This document shows, piece after piece, positions 52,596 to 63,512 of a stretch of DNA of 64,000 nucleotides. The notes under the pieces were generated by a model that saw nothing but the letters and a program-made list of their open reading frames with translations, searched no databases and had not been told where the DNA came from. Origin of the DNA: Propionibacteriaceae bacterium (GTDB taxonomy: Bacteria; Actinomycetota; Actinomycetes; Propionibacteriales; Propionibacteriaceae); contig JAFKJK010000026.1 of assembly GCA_017306015.1 (NCBI GenBank), positions 1 through 64,000 of the forward strand, written 5' to 3'. A program made the translations under genes and the position numbers. The number at the start of each line of letters is the position of its first letter. Position 1 is the first letter of the stretch.

Positions 52596-52966
52596 GGCTC
52601 GATCCGCAGAATCCCATGGGACGGGTGATGCTCAGCATCCTCGTCTTCGAGGCGGTGGTGTGCGGGCTGGCGATCGCCGGCATGATCCAGGTCGAGGCCA
52701 TGCCCGCGGTCACGTCCGCCCTGCTCGGCGGCGGCGCCGCCGCGCTCGCCCTGCTCTCGGCGGGCCTGCTGCGTACCCCCGTGGGCTACCCGGTGGGTTG
52801 GCTCACCCAGGTCGTGGTGATCGGCCTCGGCTTCGCCACGCCGATGATGTTCGCCGTCGGGGGCATGTTCGGGTTGCTGTGGGTGCTGGTCTTCGTCCTC
52901 GGCCGCCGGATCGAGCGCTCACGGTTATCCACAGGCGGTGGCGGCGAGGGGGAGGCCACCCGGTAG
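52592..52966 (+). CDS. DUF4233 membrane protein
   Basis: A 124-aa protein with four hydrophobic segments (VMLSILVFEAVVCGLAIAGM; AGLL-containing second; VVVIGLGFATPMMFAVGG; FGLLWVLVFVLGR), matching DUF4233 proteins of unknown function. The start MRLDPQNPMGRVMLSILVFEAV is typical of the family. It is translationally coupled to folC (ATGA) and ends 10 nt before ndk. Confidence 0.85.
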   Translation: MRLDPQNPMGRVMLSILVFEAVVCGLAIAGMIQVEAMPAVTSALLGGGAAALALLSAGLLRTPVGYPVGWLTQVVVIGLGFATPMMFAVGGMFGLLWVLVFVLGRRIERSRLSTGGGGEGEATR

Positions 52967-52976
52967 TCTCGCGGCC

Positions 52977-53393
52977 ATGAGCGATGTTGAACGCACCCTG
53001 GTCCTGTTGAAGCCGGACGCGGTCCGCCGCGGCCTGGTCGGGACCGTCATCGGCCGCTACGAGGCGAAGGGGCTGGCGTTGGCTGCCCTGGAGCTGCGCC
53101 GGATCGACGCCGCGATGGCCGACCGGCACTACGCCGACCACGTCGAACAGCCGTGGTATCCGCCGCTCCGAGAGTTCATCACCTCCGGCCCGCTGGTGGC
53201 GATGGTGATCGAGGGACCTGCCGCGATCGAGGTCGTGCGCGCCATGAACGGCGCCACCAATGCAGCGGTCGCGGTGCCCGGCACGATCCGTGGCGATCTC
53301 GCGCTCTCCAACCGGGAGAACCTGGTGCACGCCTCCGACTCGCCCGAGTCCGCCGAGAAGGAGCTGGGGCTGTGGTTCCCGAACCTGGGGTGA
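52977..53393 (+). CDS. ndk: Nucleoside diphosphate kinase
   Basis: A 138-aa NDP kinase that equilibrates nucleoside triphosphates through phospho-His118, located in NLVHASDS. TLVLLKPDAVRRGLVG, ATNAAVAVPGTIRGDLAL and the conserved Lys12 are all present. Start ATG at 52977 gives the standard N-terminus. Its stop overlaps the GTG of the CPBP gene, so the two are coupled. Confidence 0.96.
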   Translation: MSDVERTLVLLKPDAVRRGLVGTVIGRYEAKGLALAALELRRIDAAMADRHYADHVEQPWYPPLREFITSGPLVAMVIEGPAAIEVVRAMNGATNAAVAVPGTIRGDLALSNRENLVHASDSPESAEKELGLWFPNLG

Positions 53394-54676
53394 ACCCCAT
53401 CGGGGGTCAGCCGGAACCGCCACCGGGCCAACCGGGTTATCCAAGTGGGCAGCCGGGTTACCCGTCCGGTCAGCCGGGTTACCCGACCGGTCAGCCTGGT
53501 TATCCGATCGGGCAGCCGGGTTACCCGATTGGGCAGCCGGGTCATCCGATTGGGCAGCCGGGTCATCCAATTGGGCAGCCGGGTCATCCAATTGGGCAGC
53601 CGGGTCATCCAATTGGGCAGCCGGGTTACCCGTCCGGTCAGCCTGGTTACCCGACTGGTCAGCCGGGTTACCCGACCGGACAGCCGGTGGCCGGCTACTC
53701 GCCGGTCGGGGCCCAGCCGATCCCCCCAGAGGTCCAGCCACTACCCGTCCAGCCGACGGAGTACCACCAGTTCTACCGGGCACCGGCGTTCCGCTGGTGG
53801 AAGCCGCTGGTCGCGCTCGTCCTGTTCGCCGTCGGCTGGCTCGGTGCTTCGGTGGTCGCGGTGATGTTCGCCCTCGCCTGGGACGCGGCCCACAGTGGCC
53901 AGGGCCTCGATCCGACGAACCTGAACCTGAACACACCTGCGGTCTTCGCCGCCAACAATGTCTCGCTGGCGGCCTGCATCCCGATCGCGATGCTGGTGAG
54001 CTGGCTGGTCTTCCGGCAGCGTCCCCGCTTCCTGTCCTCGATCGCGGGACGGTTCCGATGGCGACTGTTCTGGCAGTTCTTCCTCGTGGCGGCGCCGTTG
54101 CTGATCGTCTGGGTCGGGGTGGACGTCGTCCTCAGTGGAGGGCCTGGAGAGCTCAGCTGGGGGCCGGACTCGCTGTTCCTGCTGGTCACGATCCTGGTGA
54201 CCACCCCGCTCCAGGCGGCGGGTGAGGAGTACGCCAACCGGGGCCTGATCGCCCGGAGCGTGGGCTCCTGGTTCGGCAACCGCTGGGTGGCGCTGGCGGC
54301 GGCGACGGTGGCCAACAGCGTGGTGTTCATGTTGCTGCACAGCGCCGAGGACCCGTGGCTGAACAGCTACTACTTCACGGTCGCGGTGGTCTTCACCCTG
54401 CTGACGTGGCGGACGGGTGGGCTGGAGGCGGCCATCGTCATGCACGTCGTGAACAACCTGCTCGGCGAGTTCACCTTGCCGTTCTCCCCGGACGACCTGT
54501 CCCACCTGTTCGACCGCCAGGCCGGGGTGGCGGGCCCGGAGACTCTGATCCAGATCGGTGTCACCGTGTTCGTGGGCGCAATGCTGTGGTGGCGGGCGTC
54601 CCGGCTCAAGCTCGCCCGCGCGACCGATCCGGGAGCCGCGCCGGCGCTGCCCTGGCAGCCTCCGACGACGCCCTGA
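53390..54676 (+). CDS. CPBP (CAAX/Abi) family intramembrane protease with proline-rich repeat N-terminus
   Basis: A 428-aa protein. Residues 13-96 are twelve copies of a heptad GQPG(Y/H)P(S/T/I), a proline/glycine-rich, probably unstructured cytoplasmic tail. From about 140 come several transmembrane segments. The CPBP protease motifs are GEEYANRG (EE-x3-R), FMLLHSAED (F-x3-H) and IVMHVVNN (H-x3-N). Related enzymes process prenylated or membrane peptides, or provide bacteriocin immunity; the substrate here is unknown. I prefer the GTG at 53390, which overlaps the ndk stop (GTGA); a GTG at 53372 with an AAGGAG site is also good. The start decides only six residues. Confidence 0.8.
   Translation: MNPIGGQPEPPPGQPGYPSGQPGYPSGQPGYPTGQPGYPIGQPGYPIGQPGHPIGQPGHPIGQPGHPIGQPGHPIGQPGYPSGQPGYPTGQPGYPTGQPVAGYSPVGAQPIPPEVQPLPVQPTEYHQFYRAPAFRWWKPLVALVLFAVGWLGASVVAVMFALAWDAAHSGQGLDPTNLNLNTPAVFAANNVSLAACIPIAMLVSWLVFRQRPRFLSSIAGRFRWRLFWQFFLVAAPLLIVWVGVDVVLSGGPGELSWGPDSLFLLVTILVTTPLQAAGEEYANRGLIARSVGSWFGNRWVALAAATVANSVVFMLLHSAEDPWLNSYYFTVAVVFTLLTWRTGGLEAAIVMHVVNNLLGEFTLPFSPDDLSHLFDRQAGVAGPETLIQIGVTVFVGAMLWWRASRLKLARATDPGAAPALPWQPPTTP
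53426..53677 (+). repeat. 21-bp tandem repeat, twelve copies, coding
   Basis: Twelve in-frame 21-bp units encode GQPG(Y/H)P(S/T/I). The central four copies are nearly identical at DNA level (CATCCAATTGGGCAGCCGGGT-type), while outer copies differ at third positions, suggesting recent copy-number change by slippage or unequal crossing-over. The unit is AT-richer than its surroundings. Confidence 0.9.
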
Positions 54677-54933
54677 CCGGGCGGAGATGTCCGCTTTCGC
54701 GGCGATGCTTGGCGGGTGTGCGATAATCGGGAACAGGGATCACCAGATCCCAGTCTCGGATGCCCTGGTTGAGGTGACAGCTCAACCACAGGCTCGGACC
54801 CGACCGCGACGGAGACGACCGCGGGGGTGACGGCTGTGGGTGTTCGACCCGAAAGGCTTTGCTGTGCGTGACCGGGTTGGCCCAGGTCTCCGCGCAGCTG
54901 GATGCGGCGTCCGCGTCGCTGAAGGAGAGCGCA
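54677..54933 (+). promoter_or_regulatory. Long leader upstream of the RNase E/G gene
   Basis: These 257 nt hold no recognisable gene. GGTTGAG (54767-54773) and CTCAACC (54781-54787) form a 7-bp hairpin with a 7-nt loop. CGACCGCGACGG...CCGCGGGGG further on is rich in pairing. RNase E genes are often autoregulated through a structured leader, so this could serve that purpose, but no conserved element is recognised. Confidence 0.35.
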
Positions 54934-57501
<2,568 letters not shown>

Positions 57502-57585
57502 CGCGCGCCCCGTCCCTGGCGCGGACAGAGACCGGCAGGGACCGTCCCCCCGCGTCGTCCCGGGCCCCCCGCGGTCGAGTAGCCA

Positions 57586-57897
57586 CGTACGTGCAGGGGT
57601 CCCGGCGTTCGCCGGGATGACGCAGGAGGGACGAGTGAACCGTCTGAACCGTCGGGGACAGGTACTTCGGTTCCCGCAAGCGGACGGGTGAACCGTCGGG
57701 GACAGGTACTTCGGTTCACGCAAGAGCAGGGATCCCGGCGTTCGTCGAGATGACGCCAGGAGACGGTTCGGCTTGAACCGAAGTACCTGTCCCCGACGGT
57801 TCAGCTCGCAAGAGCAGGGATCCCGGCGTTCGTCGGGATGACGCAGGGGAGACGGTTCGGCTTGAACCGAAGTACCTGTCCCCGACGGTTCAGCTGG
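57586..57897. repeat. Cluster of palindromic repeats of two types between rne and nadE
   Basis: Three copies of a GGGATCCCGGCGTTCGNCG-type hairpin (near 57593, 57730, 57817) alternate with four copies of a 30-nt palindrome starting TGAACC and ending GGTTC(A) (57645-57673, 57689-57718, then inverted 57774-57803 and 57863-57892). The part 57724-57897 is a tandem pair of about 88 bp with few differences. The 57502-57942 gap holds no gene. The 30-nt unit also occurs at 25619-25682 and the hairpin core inside the VWA gene. Hairpins here may act as terminators for the convergent rne and nadE genes. Confidence 0.85.
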
Positions 57898-57942
57898 GGA
57901 CGAACGGGCGGCCAGGAGACGTAGGGGACGGGCGTCCGGCTG

Positions 57943-60066
57943 CTAGTCCTCGGGCACGTTCTCCAGCTCGGCGAGCCACAGCGCGGCCGACGTGTCGGAC
58001 GGCGCCCGCCAGTCTCCGCGCGGGGACAGCGAGCCGCCGCGGACGACCTTCGGGCCGTTCGGCAGCGCCGAGCGCTTGAACTGGGCGAACCCGAAGAAGC
58101 GGGAGCAGAAGACGCCCAGCCACTTGCGAATGGTGGCCAGGTCGTACGCGACCCGCTCGTCGGCGGGGAAGCCCTCGGGCCAGGCGCCGGCGTCCGCGTC
58201 GTGCCAGGCGTGCCAGGCGAGGAAGGCGATCCGGCTCGGCCGCATGCCCTTGCGCAGCACCTGGTAGAGCGAGAAGTCCTGCAGCGCGTACGGCCCGATC
58301 ACGGCCTGCGTGGACTGCGGGGTCTCGCCGGCGTTCACCGGCACGAGTTCGGGACTGATCTCGGTGTCGAGGACCGCCTGGAGCGTCTCGCCGACAGCCT
58401 CGGTGAACAGCCCCTCGCTGATCACCCAGCGGATCAGGTGCTGGATCAGGGTCTTCGGCACCCCGGCGTTCACGTTGTAGTGGCTCATCTGGTCGCCGAC
58501 CCCGTACGTGCACCAGCCCAGCGCGAGCTCGGACAGGTCGCCGGTACCGAGCACGATGCCGCCGCGAGCGTTGGCGAGCCGGAACAGGTAGTCGGTCCGC
58601 AGCCCCGCCTGGACGTTCTCGAAGGTGACGTCGTAGACCGACGAAGCCCGAGCGGCGAGCCGAGCTTGCGAGGCTTCGTCCGAGGGCGAGGAAGGTCTTG
58701 CCGAGCGAAGCGAGTAGTACACGTTCTCGCCTTCGCTGAACGGGTGGTCGAGGTTGTCCAGCATCAGCCGCGCGGTCTCGGTGATGTCGAGTTCGGCGAA
58801 GGTCACCCCGAGCGCCTCCGCCAGCGCGGTGGCGTTGCCCTTCGTGTGGTCGGACGTGGCGAAGCCCGGCATGGTGAACGCGAGGATGTCGCTGCGCGGG
58901 CGGCCCATCCGGTCCATCGCCCGGGCCGCGACGATCAGGGCGTGGGTGGAGTCGAGGCCGCCGGAGACGCCGATCACGATCTTCGGCTGGCCGATCTCGC
59001 GCAGCCGCTGCTCCAGGCCGGAGACCTGGATGCTGTAGGCCTCGTAGCAGTCCTGGGCGAGTCGGGCCGGATCGTCGGGGACGAACGGGAAGCGGGCGAC
59101 GCGACGCCGCAGCCCGAGGTCACCGGACGGCGGGTCCAGGGTGAAGCTCACCGTGCGGTAGTCGCTGGTCCGCTCGGCGTGGACGCGCCGGTTGTCGTCG
59201 AAGGTGCCCTGGCGCAGCCGGTCCTGCACGAGCGAGCCGAGGTCGACGTCCGCGATGCTCGTCCGCGGACCGGACGGGAACCGCTCGCTCTCGGCCAGTA
59301 GCGTCCCGGCCTCGTAGACGAGCGTCTGGCCGTCCCAACTCAGGTCGGTCGACGACTCGCCCTCCCCGGCGGCGGCGAATACGTAGCCGGCGAGCAGCCG
59401 GGACGATCCGGAGGCGATCAGCAGCTTGCGCTCGTCGGCCTTCGCCACGGTGATCGGGCTCCCGGACAGGTTCGCGATCACGGTCGCGCCCGCCAGCGCG
59501 GCCTCGGCCGACGGCGGGATCGGCACCCACATGTCCTCGCAGATCTCGACGTTCAGCACGAAGCCGTCGAGGTCGTCGGCGGCGAACAGGAGGTCGGAGC
59601 CGAAGGGGACGTCCTGTCCGGCGATCCGGATCTCGCCGGTGACGTCGTCTCCGGGTGCGACCTGGCGGCGCTCGTAGAACTCGCGGTAGGTGGGCAGATA
59701 CGACTTCGGCACCACCCCGAGCACCTGGCCGCGCAGGATCACCACCGCGCAGTTGTAGATCCGGTTCAGGCTGACCAGCGGAGCGCCGACCACCACGATG
59801 CAGCCCAGATCGGCCGTCGCTGGGACGAGCCAGTCCAGGGCGTCGAGGGTGGCGGCGAGGACGGTGTCCTGCATCAGTAGATCCTCGATGGAATAGCCGG
59901 TCAGCGTCAGTTCGGGGAAGACGGCCAGGCAGGCCCCCTGGTCGGCGGCGTCCCGGGCCCGGGCGAGCACCGCCTCGGCGTTGGCGCGCGGGCTCACCAG
60001 CTTGATCGGCAGCGTGCAGGCCGCGACCCGGGCGAACCCCTGGGCGTAGGCGTTGAAGAAGTCCAT
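57943..60066 (-). CDS. nadE: Glutamine-dependent NAD+ synthetase
   Basis: A 707-aa two-domain enzyme for the last step of NAD synthesis. The N-terminal glutaminase (nitrilase) domain has the triad Glu52 (FPELTLTGYS), Lys121 (PKSYLP) and Cys176 (VEICEDMW). The C-terminal synthetase has the PP-loop SGGLDS at 368-373 and GTGDLSELALGW, YGVGDQMSHYNVNAGVPKT. Residues 451-478 (from YSLRSARPSS through QARLAARAS to VY) interrupt the ENVY/DVTFENVQAGLRTDY junction found in relatives; this DNA is palindromic and looks like an in-frame insertion of 28 codons with duplication of VY. The loop is next to the active site, yet the frame is open throughout. The ATG at 60066 gives the normal start. Confidence 0.93.
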   Translation of the reverse strand: MDFFNAYAQGFARVAACTLPIKLVSPRANAEAVLARARDAADQGACLAVFPELTLTGYSIEDLLMQDTVLAATLDALDWLVPATADLGCIVVVGAPLVSLNRIYNCAVVILRGQVLGVVPKSYLPTYREFYERRQVAPGDDVTGEIRIAGQDVPFGSDLLFAADDLDGFVLNVEICEDMWVPIPPSAEAALAGATVIANLSGSPITVAKADERKLLIASGSSRLLAGYVFAAAGEGESSTDLSWDGQTLVYEAGTLLAESERFPSGPRTSIADVDLGSLVQDRLRQGTFDDNRRVHAERTSDYRTVSFTLDPPSGDLGLRRRVARFPFVPDDPARLAQDCYEAYSIQVSGLEQRLREIGQPKIVIGVSGGLDSTHALIVAARAMDRMGRPRSDILAFTMPGFATSDHTKGNATALAEALGVTFAELDITETARLMLDNLDHPFSEGENVYYSLRSARPSSPSDEASQARLAARASSVYDVTFENVQAGLRTDYLFRLANARGGIVLGTGDLSELALGWCTYGVGDQMSHYNVNAGVPKTLIQHLIRWVISEGLFTEAVGETLQAVLDTEISPELVPVNAGETPQSTQAVIGPYALQDFSLYQVLRKGMRPSRIAFLAWHAWHDADAGAWPEGFPADERVAYDLATIRKWLGVFCSRFFGFAQFKRSALPNGPKVVRGGSLSPRGDWRAPSDTSAALWLAELENVPED
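58633..58722. repeat. Palindromic element inserted in frame within nadE
   Basis: GACGAAGCC (58640-58648) and GGCTTCGTC (58672-58680) are exact 9-nt inverted repeats, with further GC-rich pairing around GAGCGAAGCGAG. The inserted length is 84 nt (28 codons), and a GTNTAC/TAC-like junction is duplicated at both ends. No other copy of this element is seen in the window. Confidence 0.65.
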
Positions 60067-60131
60067 GTCGGCTCCCGGCTCGGTTCGGTGCCAGCATGCC
60101 ACGGCAGCACGTCCGGCGGGATAATCGCCGC

Positions 60132-60815
60132 ATGGACGAGCGGGTGCGGGTGGAGACGCCGGACGGGCCGGGTGAGCTCGTCCTGGACGAGGCGGAGTCC
60201 CCGGGTGCCGTCCTGCTGCTCGGACACGGCGCGGGTGGCGACGTCGACGGCTGGGATCTCGGCCTGCTCGCGTCCCGGCTGCCGGCACTCGGGGTGAGCG
60301 TCGCTCGCTTCCGGCAGCCGTATCGGGTCGCCGGCAAGCGGATCTACAGTTCCCGGCCCGGCCTCGATCGCGGCTGGGTGAGCGCGCTGGCCGCTGTCCG
60401 TGGTGTCTGGCCGCGGCTGCCACTGTTCGCCGGCGGCCACAGCGCCGGCGCCCGGGCAGCCTGTCGCGGCGTGGACGCCCACCAGCGCGGTCTGGTCCTG
60501 CTGTCGTTCCCGTTGCACCAGCCCGGGAAGCCGGAGAAGTCGCGGCTGGACGAGTTGCTGGCGGTCGACGTGCCCGTCCTGGTTGTGCAGGGCGGCGCCG
60601 ACACGTTCGGCACTGCCGCCGAGCTGCGCGAAGCCGTCGGCGACCGGCCGAACGTCCGGCTCGTCGAGATCGCGGACGCGCCCCACTCGCTGGCACCGAC
60701 CGCCCGCACCCCTCCGGCAGTCGTGGACGAACGGGAACGGCGCGTGCTGTGGGTGGTGTCCGCCTTCATCGAGCAGCAGTCGCGGCAGCCTCCCGCGCCA
60801 GCAGGGACTCCTTGA
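60132..60815 (+). CDS. Alpha/beta hydrolase (dienelactone-hydrolase/KANL3-Tex30-like)
   Basis: A 227-aa alpha/beta hydrolase. The oxyanion strand GAVLLLGHGAGGD, nucleophile elbow GGHSAGAR (Ser), acid in VVQGGADTFG (Asp) and late histidine in ADAPHSL are all visible in the proper order. The family acts on esters or is of unknown function; substrate not known. The ATG at 60132 begins 65 nt from the divergent nadE start. The C-terminal end overlaps the convergent ogt gene by about 50 nt, which is unusual but both frames look genuine. Confidence 0.8.
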   Translation: MDERVRVETPDGPGELVLDEAESPGAVLLLGHGAGGDVDGWDLGLLASRLPALGVSVARFRQPYRVAGKRIYSSRPGLDRGWVSALAAVRGVWPRLPLFAGGHSAGARAACRGVDAHQRGLVLLSFPLHQPGKPEKSRLDELLAVDVPVLVVQGGADTFGTAAELREAVGDRPNVRLVEIADAPHSLAPTARTPPAVVDERERRVLWVVSAFIEQQSRQPPAPAGTP

Positions 60816-61281
60816 CTGGCGTCCCCCAGGCGAAGCCCCCCATGCTGCCGTCGCTGCGGAGCACCCGGTGGCAGGGGACGAACAGCGCCGGAGCGTTCGT
60901 GGCGCAGATCTTCCCCGCAGCCCGGGCCGCGGACGGACGCCCGAGCACCGCAGCGAAGCCGGCGTAGTTCAGCGGGGCGCCCGGCGGGATCTCCCGCAGG
61001 CCGCGCCAGCCGAGCTCCTGCAGCGCCGAGCCGGACTGGCGCACCGGTACCCGGCTGACGGCGTCCAGGTCGCCGGCGTAGTACGCGCGGACGGCGTCGA
61101 CGGCGAAGGCCAGCTCCGGGTCGTCCGGAGCGACGACGTCGACGTGGGCCGGACGGTCGGCGGGACGCAGCCGCGCCACGACGACGTCGGGGGAGTCCGT
61201 CCAGCCGGACGCCAGGACGGCGTCGCCGTCGACGAGGAGAGTGAACGGTCCGTCCGGGGTGTCGATCGTGGTCAGTTTCAT
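60766..61281 (-). CDS. ogt: Methylated-DNA-[protein]-cysteine S-methyltransferase
   Basis: A 171-aa suicide repair protein for O6-methylguanine. The active cysteine is Cys137 in FVPCHRVL; the ALQELGWRGLREIPPGAPLNYAGFA helix-turn-helix and GGFAWGTPVKESLLARE match the family. The ATG at 61281 shares one base with the upstream stop (TGATG), so it is translationally coupled to the ada-alkA-like gene; that gene is broken at its N-terminus but its last part is intact. Its 3' end overlaps the convergent hydrolase by about 50 nt. Confidence 0.9.
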   Translation of the reverse strand: MKLTTIDTPDGPFTLLVDGDAVLASGWTDSPDVVVARLRPADRPAHVDVVAPDDPELAFAVDAVRAYYAGDLDAVSRVPVRQSGSALQELGWRGLREIPPGAPLNYAGFAAVLGRPSAARAAGKICATNAPALFVPCHRVLRSDGSMGGFAWGTPVKESLLAREAAATAAR

Positions 61282-62692
61282 CAGCTTGCCTTTCTCATCG
61301 GTGCCGCCTTGCCGGCGGCTGCCCTCCACAGGTGGAGGCTGGCGTAGGAGCGCCACGGGGAGACGCTGCGTCCCCAATCGGCGAGGTCTTTCGGCTTGTC
61401 GGGAATGCCCAGGCGGTCGGCGCCGGTGCGCAGCGCCACGTCGCCGGTCGGCAGCACGTCCGGGTTGCCGAGGACGCGCATGGAGACGTAGTCGGCCGTC
61501 CACTCGCCGATCCCCGGCTCGGCCGTCAGCACGCGACGCTGTTCGGCCGGGTCGTCGCCGTAGCCCAGGGTCAGCTCACGGCCGGCGAGCCGCTCTGCGA
61601 TCCGGACGATGTTGGCGATGCGCGTCGCCGGGCCGGTGAGCGTGCTGCCGCCGTGCTCCGCGATCGCCTCCGGTGTCGGAAACAGCAGCGACAAGCCGGG
61701 CGCCGGGCTCGGCAACGCCTCGCCTGCCGCGGCAGCGAGCCGGCCGAGGTGGGTGCGGGCTGCGGCGACCGAGATCTGCTGACCGACGAGTGCGCGGAAC
61801 AGCATCTCCACCGGGTCGACCGTCCCCGGCAGCCGGATCCCCGGCGTCCGCTGGACCGACGCCGCCAATCGCGGTTCGGACGCCAGCGCGGCATCGATGC
61901 CGACGGGGTCGGCGTCCGCGTCGAAGAGCCGGCGGACTCGCGCTACGAGCGTCCCCAGGTCGGCCAGGATCGCCGGGGCCGCTTCCAGCCGCAGCCCGCC
62001 GGAAGCGGGGCGGACGGTGAACGTCGCCGGTCCCCCCGGCAGCAGCAGCGTCCGGGAGTAGTGGTCGGCCGATGCGTGCTCCACGCCGGGGATCGCCCGC
62101 GCCGCCAGCCACGCGAACACGCCGCTCGCGTCGAACGGTTCCCGCACGGGCAGGCTCAGCCGGAACCCCACCCCCGTCCCTGCCGACTCGGTTGCGGGAG
62201 CGGGACGGCGGGAGGCTCGCAGGGCGGTCGGGCTGAGGGCGTAGACCTCGGCGATCGTGTCGTTGAACTGGCGGATGCTGCCGAAGCCGGCGGCGAAGGC
62301 GACATCACTGATCGGCAGGTCGGTGCCGACCAGCAGCTGGCGCGCGGTCTGGGCGCGCTGGGCTCGGGCGAGGGCGAGCGGGCCGGCGCCGAGTTCGGCG
62401 ACGAGCAGCCGGTTCAGGTGACGAGGCGTGTAGCCCAACCGGTGCGCCAGGCCGCCGACACCCACTCCGGGGAACCGGCAACGGCGTCCGGCAGGCACCG
62501 CTTGCACGCCCGGTAGCCGTGTTCGTGGGCGCCCGCGGCGGTGGCGAAGAACTCGACGTTGCCCGGCTTCGGCGTCCGCGCGGGGCAGGACGGACGGCAG
62601 TAGATGCCTGTCGTCCGGACGGCCGTGACGAACACGCCGTCGAAGCGGGCGTCCCGCGTCGAGGCTGCCCGGTAGCGCTGCTCGAAGTCCAT
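61281..62692 (-). pseudogene. Ada-AlkA fusion (methyl-response regulator plus 3-methyladenine DNA glycosylase), frameshifted
   Basis: The N-terminal 75 residues are a clear Ada zinc domain (GIYCRPSCPARTPKPGNVEFF, HEHGYRACKRCLPD; four Cys). After GSPEW the frame is lost and stops 16 codons later. The remaining gene resumes in another frame as GVGGLAHRLGYTPRHLN (AraC-type helix-turn-helix), then a complete AlkA glycosylase (LVGQQISVAAARTHLG, PGIGEWTADYVSMRVLG, catalytic Asp in TGDVALRTG). In intact relatives about 20 codons lie between these points, so an out-of-frame deletion near 62464 is the best reading. An in-frame ATG or GTG could still start the C-terminal part. A sequencing error is less likely, as the missing stretch is long. 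Confidence 0.8.
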
Positions 62693-62755
62693 GTCGTCAA
62701 GACTGGCAGCCGATCGGGAAGATTCCTAGCGGGAATCGGACATGACGGACGGGTC

Positions 62756-63367
62756 TCAGCGCTCCTGGACGGCCAACCGTCCGGCGAGCAGGAGATAGGT
62801 GCCCGCGAACGACCCCCGCAGCCACGTCACCACGCGCGGTCGCCGCAGCACCTGGTCTCGAACCGACGCGGCGAAGATCCCGTAGCCGGCGAAGACCACG
62901 AACGTGACGGCCATGAACGCCAGGCTCAGCCAGACCATCGACAGCGTGGTCGCGGTGCCCGCTCCGGTGACGAACTGCGGCAGGAACGCGAAGAAGAAGA
63001 TCGTCAGTTTGGGATTGAGCAGGTTGATCAGGACGGCCGTCCGGATGACCTCCCAGAAGGACGCCGGTTCGCTCGCGTCCACCGCTGCGAGATCGCTGCG
63101 GTCACGCCAGGTCTGGTACGCCAGGTAGATCAGGTAGGCCACTCCGGCCCACTTCAGGGCGGAGAAAGCGATCGCGCTCGCATTGAGCAGGGCGGCGAGG
63201 CCGGTGATCGCCGCGATCATGTGCGGGACAACGCCGAGCGTGCATCCGAAAGCAGCCAGGAGCGCGGCCCGGAGCCCACGCGAGAGCCCCGCCGAGATCG
63301 AGTAGACCGCCCCCGTGCCGGGCGTGGCCACCACGATCAGCGTGGTCAACCAGAAAGCCCAACTCAT
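62756..63367 (-). CDS. LysE/RhtB family amino-acid exporter
   Basis: A 203-aa membrane protein with six hydrophobic segments. VATPGTGAVYSISAGLSRGLRAALLAAFGCTLGV is the family's N-terminal signature, and VLINLLNPKLTIFFFAFLPQFV the central one. Members export amino acids or homoserine lactones; the cargo here is unknown. The ATG at 63367 with a GAGGGGCGACG site gives the standard N-terminus; longer readings upstream look like non-coding sequence. It stands alone, about 60 nt downstream of the ada remnant's start region on the same strand but facing away from the CDF gene. Confidence 0.87.
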   Translation of the reverse strand: MSWAFWLTTLIVVATPGTGAVYSISAGLSRGLRAALLAAFGCTLGVVPHMIAAITGLAALLNASAIAFSALKWAGVAYLIYLAYQTWRDRSDLAAVDASEPASFWEVIRTAVLINLLNPKLTIFFFAFLPQFVTGAGTATTLSMVWLSLAFMAVTFVVFAGYGIFAASVRDQVLRRPRVVTWLRGSFAGTYLLLAGRLAVQER

Positions 63368-63512
63368 CGTCGCCCCTCGGCCGGTGGAAGCTGTCAGGCT
63401 AGCAACGCACGCCCACCCGGTCCATGGGTCGCCCGGCCGTCGATCAGGGGGACGCCGGTGCGTCGCGCCGGAAGGCGGGCGGACGGCGGCTGAGGGCTGC
63501 TTTGATGGGGCG

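Noticed and set aside
53426..53677. Possible CRISPR array
   Set aside because: The 21-bp units are contiguous without spacers and keep an open reading frame; no cas gene is near.
57586..57897. Possible CRISPR array
   Set aside because: The repeats are palindromic, occur in both orientations, and are separated by other repeat DNA rather than unique spacers.
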